Assembly (NCBI GenBank): GCA_027295555.1
Contig: JAPUKT010000209.1
Location: 1 to 10,881, forward strand
Length of the DNA stretch: 10,881 nucleotides
Direction of reading: 5' to 3'
Source of the DNA: Deltaproteobacteria bacterium
Lineage (GTDB): Bacteria; Myxococcota_A; Polyangia; Polyangiales; Houyiibacteriaceae
Below, in pieces: positions 1 to 7,012 of this stretch. The notes beneath the pieces were generated by a model. That model was not told the origin of the DNA, ran no database searches, and worked only from the letters and a program-made list of their open reading frames with translations. Position numbers and translations under genes: made by a program. The number at the start of each line of letters is the position of its first letter. Position 1 is the first letter of the stretch.

Positions 1-2
1 AA

Positions 3-269
3 TCGGGATGCAAGCCCGAAGAGGTGCCCGCCCTGGTGGACGGCGTGCGGCTACTGCCGGGCGTCGCGCTTCGGGGTTTGATGACGGTCGCTCCGCACTT
101 CGACGATCCCGAAGACACGCGGCCGTGCTTTGCGGCGTTGCGGCGCCTTGCCGAAGACCACGGTCTCGGGACCTTGTCGATGGGCATGACCCACGACCTA
201 GAACAGGCGGTGGCCGAGGGCGCGACGGCGGTGCGGATCGGGAGTGCGCTTTTCGGCGCTCGAGGTTGA
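3..269 (+). CDS. yggS: YggS/PROSC-family PLP-binding protein, C-terminal part (5' end outside window)
   Basis: This is the last 88 codons of a pyridoxal-phosphate homeostasis protein of the YggS/PROSC/YBL036c family, a fold-type III alanine-racemase-like barrel. The family binds PLP in the cytosol and influences vitamin B6 and amino-acid pools; no catalytic activity is established. The visible stretch carries the family's C-terminal signature: LRGLMTVAPHFDD, then LSMGMTHDLEQAV, then GATAVRIGSALFG just before the stop. The SMGM and VRIG segments form the PLP-phosphate pocket in this family. The frame is open to the left edge, so the true start lies outside. A GTG at 24 is internal to the protein and is not taken as the start. 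The gene stops 7 nt from the convergent proC stop. In many bacteria yggS lies directly upstream of proC in the same direction, so the tail-to-tail order here is unusual. Family assignment is firm; physiological role is inferred. Confidence 0.9.
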   Translation, partial: SGCKPEEVPALVDGVRLLPGVALRGLMTVAPHFDDPEDTRPCFAALRRLAEDHGLGTLSMGMTHDLEQAVAEGATAVRIGSALFGARG

Positions 270-290
270 GACGTTCCTAGTCGTTCGAGC
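258..290. terminator. Possible small stem-loop between convergent yggS and proC
   Basis: The arms GCTCGA (258-263) and TCGAGC (285-290) are perfect inverted repeats. A second short pair, ACG (271-273) and CGT (282-284), lies inside. The structure covers both stop codons, where a bidirectional terminator would be expected for convergent genes. There is no T-run on either side and the stem is interrupted, so Rho-independent termination is doubtful. Confidence 0.2.
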
Positions 291-1110
291 CTTCGGCCAT
301 TTGACCAAGCTCGGCCGAGCGCCGCGTCGCCGCTCGGACCGCGCCTTGTACGGCGTCGCGAAAGCCGTTGTCATCGAGGGCTTGGAGGCCGGCGAGGGTG
401 GTCCCACCTGGACTCGTCACCTTTTGCCGAAGCGCCTCGGGAGCCTCTCCGCGTTCGAGGAGGAGGCGTGCGGCGCCGAGGACGGTCTGCGAAGCGAGCT
501 GAAGAGCGGTGGCCTCGGGAAGCCCTTCCCGTGCACCCGCGTCTCGGAGGGCCTCGATCATCGCAAACACGTACGCCGGACCCGAGCCGCTCACGCCGGT
601 CACCGCGTCGATTTGTGATTCGGGCACCTGCACTACGATGCCGACGCTTTCGAAGAGCCTCTGGGCGAGGGCGAGGTCTTCGTCGGTGGCGTATGCCCCG
701 GCCGCCACCGCCGTTGCGCCCGCGCCGACCAGGGCGGGCGTATTCGGCATCGTGCGAACGACATGCGTGCCGTCCGGTAGTACCCTTTCGATGGTTCGCG
801 TCGAAATCCCCGCGGCGATCGAGATGACGAGCGTCCCCGGTTGGAGCGAGGAGGCCAGGCCGGGCAGAACCTGACCAAACACTTGGGGCTTGGTCGCGAG
901 CACGACGACGTTCGCGCTCTTGACGGCAGCGTCGTTGCTCTGCGTGACGCGAATCGCGAGATCCGACTCGAGCAAATCCAGGCGGGCTTGGTCTGGGTCG
1001 GCTGCGATGATGTGCGTCGAGGGGATCGTCGTCGTGCGGATCAAGCCTTGGATCAATGCACCCGCCATGTTGCCGGCGCCCACGAAAGCGATGGTGAGGT
1101 CGTCTGCCAT
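277..1110 (-). CDS. proC: Pyrroline-5-carboxylate reductase
   Basis: It catalyses NAD(P)H-dependent reduction of 1-pyrroline-5-carboxylate to L-proline, the final step of proline biosynthesis, in the cytosol. From the chosen ATG the product has 277 residues, the usual family size. The N-terminal Rossmann dinucleotide motif is VGAGNMAGA (10-18). LATKPQ (71-76), MPNTPALVGAG (121-131), VSGSGPAYVF (173-182, the catalytic/dimer helix) and TSPGGTT (232-238) follow in the family order, so it should be functional. The frame is open upstream to a GTG at 1134 and an ATG at 1122. The ATG at 1110 is preferred because it places the Rossmann strand at the usual distance from the start, but no clear Shine-Dalgarno decides between them. 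It lies 49 nt downstream of pepP on the same strand and is probably the last gene of that transcript. It ends 7 nt from the convergent yggS stop. Confidence 0.95.
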   Translation of the reverse strand: MADDLTIAFVGAGNMAGALIQGLIRTTTIPSTHIIAADPDQARLDLLESDLAIRVTQSNDAAVKSANVVVLATKPQVFGQVLPGLASSLQPGTLVISIAAGISTRTIERVLPDGTHVVRTMPNTPALVGAGATAVAAGAYATDEDLALAQRLFESVGIVVQVPESQIDAVTGVSGSGPAYVFAMIEALRDAGAREGLPEATALQLASQTVLGAARLLLERGEAPEALRQKVTSPGGTTLAGLQALDDNGFRDAVQGAVRAATRRSAELGQMAEGSND

Positions 1111-1159
1111 GCCCGGCGACATACCACACCACACCCGCGGGGCACGGCGCGACAGCCGG

Positions 1160-2455
1160 TTACGCGCAAGCCGCCTCGACCTCGTCGACCTCTTTCGGAA
1201 TGCCCTCGGTCAGCAGATCGAAGCCCGATGCCGTGACCGCGACGTCGTCTTCGATGCGAACCCCGATGCCGCGCCAGCGCTCCTCGACGTCCTCGTTGTC
1301 GGTGGCGATGTAGATGCCGGGCTCCACCGTCAGCACGAATCCGGGCTCGAGCTTTCGATGCTCCCCGTCGACGAAGTACCGACCGACGTCGTGGACATCC
1401 ATGCCGAGCCAGTGCGAGGTTCGGTGCATGTAGAACGGTTCGTACTTCTTTTCCTCGACGAGGGTATCGACGTCGCCTTCGAGGAGACCAATGGCGACCA
1501 GGCCCTCGGTAATCGTCCGGACCGCGCCCACGTGAATATCCTGAAGGGACACCCCAGGCTTCACCACGTTGATCGCGGCTTTCTGCGCAGTGAGCACGAC
1601 CTCGTAGATCGCGCGTTGCTCATCGGAGAACCTGCCGTTCACGGGGAATGTTCGAGTGACGTCGCTGGCGTAGTAGTCGTACTCACACCCTGCATCGACC
1701 AACAGAAGCTCGCCGTCGTTCATCACGCGATTGCCCGCGCGGTAGTGCAAGATGGTCGCGTTCGGTCCGGAGCCTACGATGCTGTCGTATGCGGGGCGCT
1801 CGCTCCCGTGTTGGCGAAACACGTGAAGCAGCTCAGCGTCCACCTCGTACTCGTGCATGCCGGGGCGCGCGATCTGCATGGCGCGAAGGTGGGCTTCCAT
1901 GGTGATCGACGCGGCCTTGCGCATGGTGTCGAGCTCTTGCTCGGTCTTTCGGAGCCGCATCTCGTGAAGATGAGCCGAAGAATCGATGATGGCCTCGGGC
2001 GCCGTCACGCCTCGACGGCCGCCACGTCGGAGCAGGTTCAGGCAATCGAAGAGCTCGGCGTCCGCGGCGCCGTTTTGCGCGAGTCGGTAGTGAAGTCGCT
2101 CGACGTTTCCGAGGTAGTCCGGAAGGCGCTTTGGCAGCTCTTCGATGGGAAACGCGACATCGGCGCCGAAGTCCTGCACGGCCCCTTCGACGCCGGCGCG
2201 CGGCCCGTCCCAGATTTCTCGGTCGCGCTTGCGAGGCCGCACGAACAGGATTTCGTGATGCTTTTCGTGCTGGTTGGTGAGCACCAGGGCGCTCTCCGGC
2301 TCGTCGAAGCCGGTGAGATAGAAGAAATCACTATCCTGCCGATAGCTGTGCTCGACGTCTCGATTTCGGATTGCCGTCGGTGCGGACGGAAACCAGGCGA
2401 CGCCATCCCCGATGGCCTCGAGGAGTCGTTTTCGTCTCGCAGAAAACTCCGACAT
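1160..2455 (-). CDS. pepP: Xaa-Pro aminopeptidase (aminopeptidase P, M24B)
   Basis: This dinuclear-metal peptidase should remove an N-terminal residue when the next residue is proline, mainly in the cytosol. The 431 residues match E. coli PepP in length and layout. An aminopeptidase-P N-terminal domain (about 1-135, with DFFYLTGFDEPES) is followed by a pita-bread catalytic domain. The five metal ligands are visible as D254 (VDAG), D265 (SDVTRTFP), H348 (SHWLGMDVHD), E378 (TVEPGIYI) and E402 (VRIEDD). The supporting histidines H237 (ILHY), H344 and H355 are also present, so an active enzyme is expected. The ATG start at 2455 gives the expected N-terminus, though no good Shine-Dalgarno precedes it. 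It begins 16 nt after the symporter stop and is followed by proC, suggesting an operon for amino-acid uptake, peptide turnover and proline supply. The shorter Xaa-Pro dipeptidase (PepQ) family is less likely given the N-terminal domain. Confidence 0.93.
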   Translation of the reverse strand: MSEFSARRKRLLEAIGDGVAWFPSAPTAIRNRDVEHSYRQDSDFFYLTGFDEPESALVLTNQHEKHHEILFVRPRKRDREIWDGPRAGVEGAVQDFGADVAFPIEELPKRLPDYLGNVERLHYRLAQNGAADAELFDCLNLLRRGGRRGVTAPEAIIDSSAHLHEMRLRKTEQELDTMRKAASITMEAHLRAMQIARPGMHEYEVDAELLHVFRQHGSERPAYDSIVGSGPNATILHYRAGNRVMNDGELLLVDAGCEYDYYASDVTRTFPVNGRFSDEQRAIYEVVLTAQKAAINVVKPGVSLQDIHVGAVRTITEGLVAIGLLEGDVDTLVEEKKYEPFYMHRTSHWLGMDVHDVGRYFVDGEHRKLEPGFVLTVEPGIYIATDNEDVEERWRGIGVRIEDDVAVTASGFDLLTEGIPKEVDEVEAACA

Positions 2456-2471
2456 GGGGCGAGCCTAGCAG

Positions 2472-4019
2472 TTAGCGTTCCGGTTGCATCTGGCCGGTGC
2501 GGTAGCGGGTCCAGTAGCTCTTGAGCTCGCGGCTGATCTTGCCGCTCAGGATGTAGACTCCGAGGATGTTCGGAAACGCCATGCCCAGGATCATCAAGTC
2601 CGAAAAGTCGATGACGTTGCCTAGCTTGAGCACGGAGCCGAACACGACGCACAGAAGGAAGATGACCTTGTAGACGATCGAGGTTCGGGCGCCGAAGAGG
2701 AAGGTCCAGCAGCGCTCGCCATAGTAGCTCCACGAAATCATCGTGGAGAACGCAAACAGGAATACCGCCAAGCTCAAGACCTTGGGGAACCAGGGCAAGA
2801 CCGTGGCAAACGCCTTGGATGTCATCAGGACGCCTTCTTCGGTGCCGCTCGCGTAGGCTCCGGTGATCACCACTACCAACCCCGTCATCGTGCAGACGAC
2901 GATGGTGTCGATGAACGGCTCGAGAAGAGCGACGATACCCTCGCGAACGGGCTCGTCGGTGGCGGCCGCCGAGTGCGCGATCGAAGCCGACCCGACGCCC
3001 GCTTCGTTCGAGAATGCGGCGCGCCGGAAGCCGGTCACCAACACGCCCAACAAGCCGCCCAAGCCAGCCTGTGGCTCAAACGCCTCACCGAAGATCTTTC
3101 CGACGGCAGGCCCGATTTGATCGGCGTTGGTGATGATGATGAACAGCCCTGCCGTCAGATAGATGCTGACCATCGCCGGGACGACGACCCCTGCCACCCG
3201 ACCTATTCGTCGGATGCCCCCGATGATCACCAGGCCCACCAGGATTGCGAGGATGACGCCATAGGCGAGCGCTCCCCAACCGCCCGCCAAAAAGGGCAGC
3301 ACAAACGCGACTTGCGCATAGCTTTGATTTGCTTGGAACATGTTGCCGCCGCCGAGGCTTCCACCGATGCACATGACGGCGAACAAGACGGCGAGGAACC
3401 GACCGAGGCGCGGGAGGCCGACTTCGGAGAGGCCGCGCTGCAGATAGCGCATCGGGCCTCCGAGGATGTGTCCGTCGTCGCTGGTCTCCCGGTACATCTG
3501 GCCGAGCGTGCACTCGGCGAACTTCGACGACATGCCCAAGAACCCCGCGACGATCATCCAGAAGACGGCGCCCGGTCCGCCCACGGCGACCGCGACGGCA
3601 ACGCCTGCGATGTTGCCGAGCCCCACAGTTGCGGAGAGCGCCGAAGAGAGCGCTTGAAAGTGGGTGACCTCACCTGGGTCGTCAGCCTTGTCGTAGTGAC
3701 CGGCCGTCACTACCCACGCGTGCCGGAAGGCCCGGATGTTGATGAACCCGAATCGCAAGGTGAAAAAGATCGCCCCCACGATGAGCCAAAGGACGATGAA
3801 GGGGAGCTTCGCTTCGTCCTCGGTGCCGTTGTCCCAGAAGATCAGATCGTAAAAGAGGACGTTGGCGATCGGAGCGACCACATTCTCGCTGAAGTCCTCG
3901 TTCAGCGAGCGGAGTACGCTGCCGATCCCGGAGCGCTCCTCGGCGGCCTCCTGAGCGAGCGCTCCAGCAGGCCAAAGGGCGCCCAGCAGAGCGGCCATGG
4001 TTCTCACACCTTTCCGCAT
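2472..4019 (-). CDS. Sodium:alanine/glycine symporter (AGCS family)
   Basis: This inner-membrane carrier of the AGCS family uses the sodium gradient to import alanine, glycine or a related small amino acid. Family hallmarks, numbered from the chosen start, are LRFGFINIRAF (88-98), VGLGNIAGVA (132-141), GGPGAVFWMI (147-156), LGMSSKFAECTLG (161-173) and AAFSNEAGVGSASIAHSAA (334-352). About eleven hydrophobic segments follow. The N-terminus looks like a signal peptide: basic MRKGVR, a hydrophobic run, then ALA before QE at about 20-24. About 50 residues then precede the first canonical helix. This layout fits a known longer AGCS subtype. The start is uncertain. ATG at 4019 gives the basic n-region but a poor ribosome site. 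ATG at 3998 has AAAGGTG about 8 nt upstream. A GTG at 4106 is in frame but lacks a Shine-Dalgarno and adds unlikely sequence. It is the first gene of the leftward set with pepP and proC. Exact substrate is not determinable from sequence. Confidence 0.92.
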   Translation of the reverse strand: MRKGVRTMAALLGALWPAGALAQEAAEERSGIGSVLRSLNEDFSENVVAPIANVLFYDLIFWDNGTEDEAKLPFIVLWLIVGAIFFTLRFGFINIRAFRHAWVVTAGHYDKADDPGEVTHFQALSSALSATVGLGNIAGVAVAVAVGGPGAVFWMIVAGFLGMSSKFAECTLGQMYRETSDDGHILGGPMRYLQRGLSEVGLPRLGRFLAVLFAVMCIGGSLGGGNMFQANQSYAQVAFVLPFLAGGWGALAYGVILAILVGLVIIGGIRRIGRVAGVVVPAMVSIYLTAGLFIIITNADQIGPAVGKIFGEAFEPQAGLGGLLGVLVTGFRRAAFSNEAGVGSASIAHSAAATDEPVREGIVALLEPFIDTIVVCTMTGLVVVITGAYASGTEEGVLMTSKAFATVLPWFPKVLSLAVFLFAFSTMISWSYYGERCWTFLFGARTSIVYKVIFLLCVVFGSVLKLGNVIDFSDLMILGMAFPNILGVYILSGKISRELKSYWTRYRTGQMQPER

Positions 4020-4170
4020 CCCCCGCCGCGGACCATGGCACAGCCACCAGAATCCCTCCAGCTTGTGCCCTCCTACTCCTAGGGGACCCGGCGCATTCAT
4101 TGACACGCTGTTAGGCTGATACTAAGCACCCAACGCCGCCTCTCGGCCCTTTTTCGGAGCTGATTCCCGT
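4020..4170. promoter_or_regulatory. Divergent intergenic region between the symporter and nuoA
   Basis: This 151-nt region should hold the promoters of two opposite transcripts. Toward nuo there is a perfect sigma-70 -35 hexamer, TTGACA, at 4100-4105, and an extended -10-like TGATACTAA at 4117-4125. The gap between TTGACA and TACTAA is only 14 nt, so the pair does not make a standard promoter. An imperfect dyad, TTAG (4111-4114) with CTAA (4122-4125), overlaps the -10-like element and could be an operator. A Shine-Dalgarno-like CGGAG (4155-4159) precedes the nuoA ATG by 11 nt. No convincing promoter was found for the leftward strand; if the upstream GTG at 4106 were used, part of this region would be coding. 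Confidence 0.4.
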
Positions 4171-4530
4171 ATGTTCTCGGCCTATCTACCGATGTTCCTG
4201 ATGCTCGGCGTTGCCGCCATCGTTGCCCTGGCAGTCTTCGGTCTCACGACGGTCCTCGGGCCCAAGAACATGACCCCCGAGAAGGCGATTCCCTACGAGG
4301 GTGGCTCGGAGACGACGGGCGCGCGCCACATCCGGCTGAGCATCAAATTCTACCTGACGGCGATTTTATTCGTCGTCTTCGACATCGAAGCCGTCTTCCT
4401 ATACCCGTGGGCGAGCCTCTTCGAGGAGCTCGGTTGGTTCGGCTTCATCGAGATGATTTTGTTCCTCGTCGTTCTCGGCGTGACGCTCGCGTACGCCTGG
4501 AAAAAGGGTGCCCTCGAATGGGAGACCTGA
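4171..4530 (+). CDS. nuoA: NADH-quinone oxidoreductase subunit A
   Basis: This small membrane subunit of complex I (mitochondrial ND3 homologue) sits at the junction of the membrane arm and the Q module. The 119 residues form three transmembrane helices at about 8-29, 60-80 and 91-110. The conserved cytoplasmic loop PYEGGSETTG (41-50) corresponds to the mobile ND3 TMH1-2 loop, with glycine where many homologues have YECG or YESG. The second-helix signature KFYLTAILFVVFDIEAVFLYPW (59-80) contains the acidic FDIE pair of the proton path. It is the first gene of the operon, starts from ATG 11 nt after CGGAG, and its last 13 nt overlap the start of nuoB, which implies translational coupling. Length and motifs are normal for the family. 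Confidence 0.95.
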   Translation: MFSAYLPMFLMLGVAAIVALAVFGLTTVLGPKNMTPEKAIPYEGGSETTGARHIRLSIKFYLTAILFVVFDIEAVFLYPWASLFEELGWFGFIEMILFLVVLGVTLAYAWKKGALEWET

Positions 4531-5063
4531 AGGTCATCGGCGGCGGCGGTGAGGTCGCGGTGACCACCCGCTTCAGCGACCTGCTCCAGTGGGCGCGCAA
4601 GTGGTCGCTCTTCCAGTACCCGTTCGTCACGGCATGCTGCGGCATGGAGTTCATGGCCACAGCCGCCCCGCGTTATGACATCGCGCGCTTTGGCGCGGAG
4701 GCGCCTCGGTTCAGCCCGAGGCAGTCCGACGTTCTTTGGGTGGTCGGCACGATCAGCCAGCGTCAGGGCCCCGTCGTTCGGCGCATCTGGAGCCAGATGG
4801 CCGACCCGAAGTGGGTCATCGCCTTCGGCACGTGCGCAGCGTGTGGCGGGTTCTACGACAACTACGCCACCATTCCCGGGGTCGATAAGGTGATTCCGGT
4901 GGACGTCTACATCCCCGGTTGCCCCCCCCGCCCGGAGGCTGTCCTCGACGCGCTCATGTTGCTCCAGGAAAAGATTCAGAAGAACGACCGCGAGCCTGTC
5001 ATCGTTCCGCCCCGGCTAGTCCTAGAGGGTGCGTCCGGGCGAACCGGGGAGGGTGGCTCGTGA
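4518..5063 (+). CDS. nuoB: NADH-quinone oxidoreductase subunit B (N2 cluster)
   Basis: This Q-module subunit carries tetranuclear cluster N2, which hands electrons to quinone. The product has 181 residues. The four N2 ligands are visible as the tandem C40-C41 (TACCGMEF), C106 (FGTCAACGG) and C135 (IPGCPPRPE). C109 is an extra cysteine not expected as a ligand. The catalytic-core segments APRYDIARFG (50-59) and WVVGTISQRQGP (74-85) are intact. The ATG at 4518 was chosen because it gives the normal N-terminus with AAGGG 9 nt upstream. The frame is open further left, but that extension lacks family character and lies inside nuoA. It overlaps nuoA by 13 nt and nuoC by 4 nt (GTGA). An eight-C run (4922-4929) encodes part of the invariant GCPPRP motif; the frame is intact across it. 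Confidence 0.96.
   Translation: MGDLKVIGGGGEVAVTTRFSDLLQWARKWSLFQYPFVTACCGMEFMATAAPRYDIARFGAEAPRFSPRQSDVLWVVGTISQRQGPVVRRIWSQMADPKWVIAFGTCAACGGFYDNYATIPGVDKVIPVDVYIPGCPPRPEAVLDALMLLQEKIQKNDREPVIVPPRLVLEGASGRTGEGGS
5046..5053 (+). promoter_or_regulatory. Ribosome binding site deciding the nuoC start
   Basis: GGGGAGGG lies 6 nt before the GTG at 5060, inside the end of nuoB. It supports this GTG as the nuoC start over upstream in-frame ATG and GTG codons within nuoB, which would add residues unlike NuoC. Confidence 0.7.
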
Positions 5064-5794
5064 GCCAGGCGGTCGTCGACCGGCTCAGCACTCAGTTTGG
5101 CGAACGGCTGCTCGAGACGAGCGATGCGTTCGGCGATCACGAAGTCGTCGTGGCCGACAAAGACTGGGTCGAGGTCGCGCAGTTCCTCAAAGACGATGGC
5201 GAGCTCCAGATGGATCATTTCATCGATCTCACCGCGATCGATCGTCTCGAGCGCGAGGGGGTCCGCTTCGACGTGCTGTTGCTGATGCGCTCGTCGGTCG
5301 GTGGTGCGCGCATCCGGGTCCGGACCCGCATCGACGAGGGCCAAGAGCTCGGCACCCTGAGCAGCGTATGGCCTGGGGCCAACTGGGCCGAGCGCGAGGT
5401 GTGGGACATGTTCGGAATCCGGTTCAGCGGTCATCCCGACCTCCGACGGATTCTCCTCTACGAAGAGTTCGAGGGGCACCCGTTGCGCAAGGACTACCCC
5501 ATCGATCGGACGCAGCCGTTGGTTCCCTATCGGGACGTCGAGGAGATCGACAAGCTTCCGCCGTTCGGAATTGAAGAGGGTGTGCCCTTCGGCCGCATCG
5601 ATTGGGAAGCTCGGCTTACCGGACGGGACGACCAGGTGTCGCCCGCCATCGGGCTGCAGCAGGGCCAGCGTCGGACGCTGAGCGACTCCGAGGCCGCAAA
5701 ACAGATTCAGGAGCGACTTGCGGCCAAGAAACGAGCTGCGGCACAAGCCGAGGCAGCGTCGTCCGAGAACGCCGAAGAAGGCTCAGGGGATTAG
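5060..5794 (+). CDS. nuoC: NADH-quinone oxidoreductase subunit C
   Basis: This peripheral-arm subunit (30-kDa subunit family) packs against NuoD in the Q module and has no cofactor. The product has 244 residues from GTG 5060, whose four-base GTGA overlap with the nuoB stop and strong upstream GGAGG support the start. The 30-kDa signature spans about 109-147: WAEREVWDMFGI, then GHPDLRRILL and FEGHPLRKDYP. NuoC cores usually end soon after this point. Here about 85 further residues follow, ending in a charged, alanine-rich and probably helical segment (about 209-244, DSEAAKQIQERLAAKKRAAA then an acidic end). It is not fused to NuoD, unlike in E. coli. Its stop is immediately followed by the nuoD ATG with no gap. 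Assignment is firm; the tail's role is unknown. Confidence 0.95.
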   Translation: MSQAVVDRLSTQFGERLLETSDAFGDHEVVVADKDWVEVAQFLKDDGELQMDHFIDLTAIDRLEREGVRFDVLLLMRSSVGGARIRVRTRIDEGQELGTLSSVWPGANWAEREVWDMFGIRFSGHPDLRRILLYEEFEGHPLRKDYPIDRTQPLVPYRDVEEIDKLPPFGIEEGVPFGRIDWEARLTGRDDQVSPAIGLQQGQRRTLSDSEAAKQIQERLAAKKRAAAQAEAASSENAEEGSGD

Positions 5795-7012
5795 ATGGAA
5801 CCAGCCGACGAGCTACTGGAGGGAGAATCGGCGCTCGAGCTCCCCGCGGAGCCGATGCGTTTGAACATGGGTCCGTCGCACCCCGCGATGCATGGCACCG
5901 TCCGGATGGTCCTCGACCTCGACGGCGAGACGATTCTCAACGTCGACATTCAGCCCGGATATCTGCATCGTGGCTTCGAGAAATCGTGCGAGCGTGGCAC
6001 GTGGACGCAGGTCTTTCCCTACGCGGACCGGCTCAACTATGTCTCCCCGATGCTCAACAACGTCGGGTGGTCGCTGGCGGTCGAAAAGCTCCTCGGCATC
6101 GAGGTCCCTGAGCGCTGCCAGTACTACCGCGTCATTTTGGGCGAGCTCTCTCGTATCACCGATCACCTCACCTGCAACGGCGCCTCGGCGATGGAGCTCG
6201 GCGCGTTCACGCCGTTCCTGTGGATCCTCAAGGTCCGTGACTGGATCTGGGACGTCCTCGAAAAAGAGACCGGCGCGCGGATGACTCACAGCTTTGGGCG
6301 CATCGGCGGCATGGCGGAGCCCCCGACCCCGACCTTCAAAGGCGACCTTCGCGCGCTGATCCCCGAAGTGCACAAAGTCGTAAAGGAAGCGGAGATCATG
6401 CTCATTCGCAACCGCATCTTCCTCGACCGCATGCAGGGCGTCGGCATCCTGACGAAGGAGAACGCGCTTGCGTACGGGTGTACCGGTCCGGTTGCTCGGG
6501 CGTCCGGCCTTCCCTACGACGTGCGCAAGGACCACCCGTACATGGTCTACGACCGCTTCGACTTCGACGTGCCGATCGGCGAGGACGGGGACAACTGGGA
6601 CCGCTTCATGGTGCGGTTCGAGGAGATCAGGCAGTCGGTTCGCATCATCGAGCAAGCCATGGAGCAGATGCCGGACGACGGCCCGGTCAACGTGGACGAC
6701 CCGCTCATCGTCTATCCTGAAAAGAGCGATGTCTACACGACCATCGAGGCGACCATCGCGCACTTCAAGCTCGTCATGGAAGGCCTCCAGACGCCGAAAG
6801 GCGAGGTCTACAGCTTCACCGAGGGGGGCAATGGCGAGCTCGGCTTCTACATCGTTTCCGACGGGAGCGGGACACCCTACCGGGTACGCGTTCGGCCTCC
6901 GTGCTGGTACAACCTTGCAGCGTGTCGCGAGATGCTCATCGGCGAGATGATCGCGGACATCATCCCAACCTTTGGCTCGATCAACATGATCGGTGGCGAG
7001 TGTGACCGGTAA
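5795..7012 (+). CDS. nuoD: NADH-quinone oxidoreductase subunit D
   Basis: This 49-kDa subunit homologue, related to the large subunit of NiFe hydrogenases, forms most of the quinone headgroup site together with NuoB. The 405 residues are a normal length. The quinone-site loop GPSHPAMHG (26-34) contains H33, equivalent by position to Thermus Nqo4 His38. Y82 (in LNYVSPM) lies 49 residues later, matching Tyr87. The usual LDY is LNY here. The Q-site helix ELSRITDHLTCNGA and the C-terminal FGSINMIGGECDR, a variant of the usual GEVDR end, are also present. AGGGG (5785-5789) sits 5 nt before the ATG. The stop overlaps the nuoG start by one base (TAATG). In most complex I operons nuoE and nuoF would come next; here nuoG follows directly. 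Confidence 0.97.
   Translation: MEPADELLEGESALELPAEPMRLNMGPSHPAMHGTVRMVLDLDGETILNVDIQPGYLHRGFEKSCERGTWTQVFPYADRLNYVSPMLNNVGWSLAVEKLLGIEVPERCQYYRVILGELSRITDHLTCNGASAMELGAFTPFLWILKVRDWIWDVLEKETGARMTHSFGRIGGMAEPPTPTFKGDLRALIPEVHKVVKEAEIMLIRNRIFLDRMQGVGILTKENALAYGCTGPVARASGLPYDVRKDHPYMVYDRFDFDVPIGEDGDNWDRFMVRFEEIRQSVRIIEQAMEQMPDDGPVNVDDPLIVYPEKSDVYTTIEATIAHFKLVMEGLQTPKGEVYSFTEGGNGELGFYIVSDGSGTPYRVRVRPPCWYNLAACREMLIGEMIADIIPTFGSINMIGGECDR

Noticed and set aside
890..2524. Long rightward open frame (544 codons) opposite pepP and proC
   Set aside because: It mirrors the codon structure of the two well-supported genes on the other strand, has no recognisable domain, and is typical of antisense frames in GC-rich DNA.
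2973..4082. Rightward open frame (369 codons) opposite the symporter
   Set aside because: Low-complexity Asp/Arg/His-rich translation that is the complement of a membrane protein gene; no family resemblance.
4020..4106. Symporter start at the GTG at 4106
   Set aside because: No Shine-Dalgarno precedes it, and the extra 29 residues lack any signal or membrane character, while ATG codons at 4019 and 3998 give a clean signal-peptide-like start.
5813..6763. Leftward open frame (316 codons) opposite nuoD
   Set aside because: Shadow of nuoD with repetitive Val/Asp/Arg content and no motif; nuoD itself is unambiguous.
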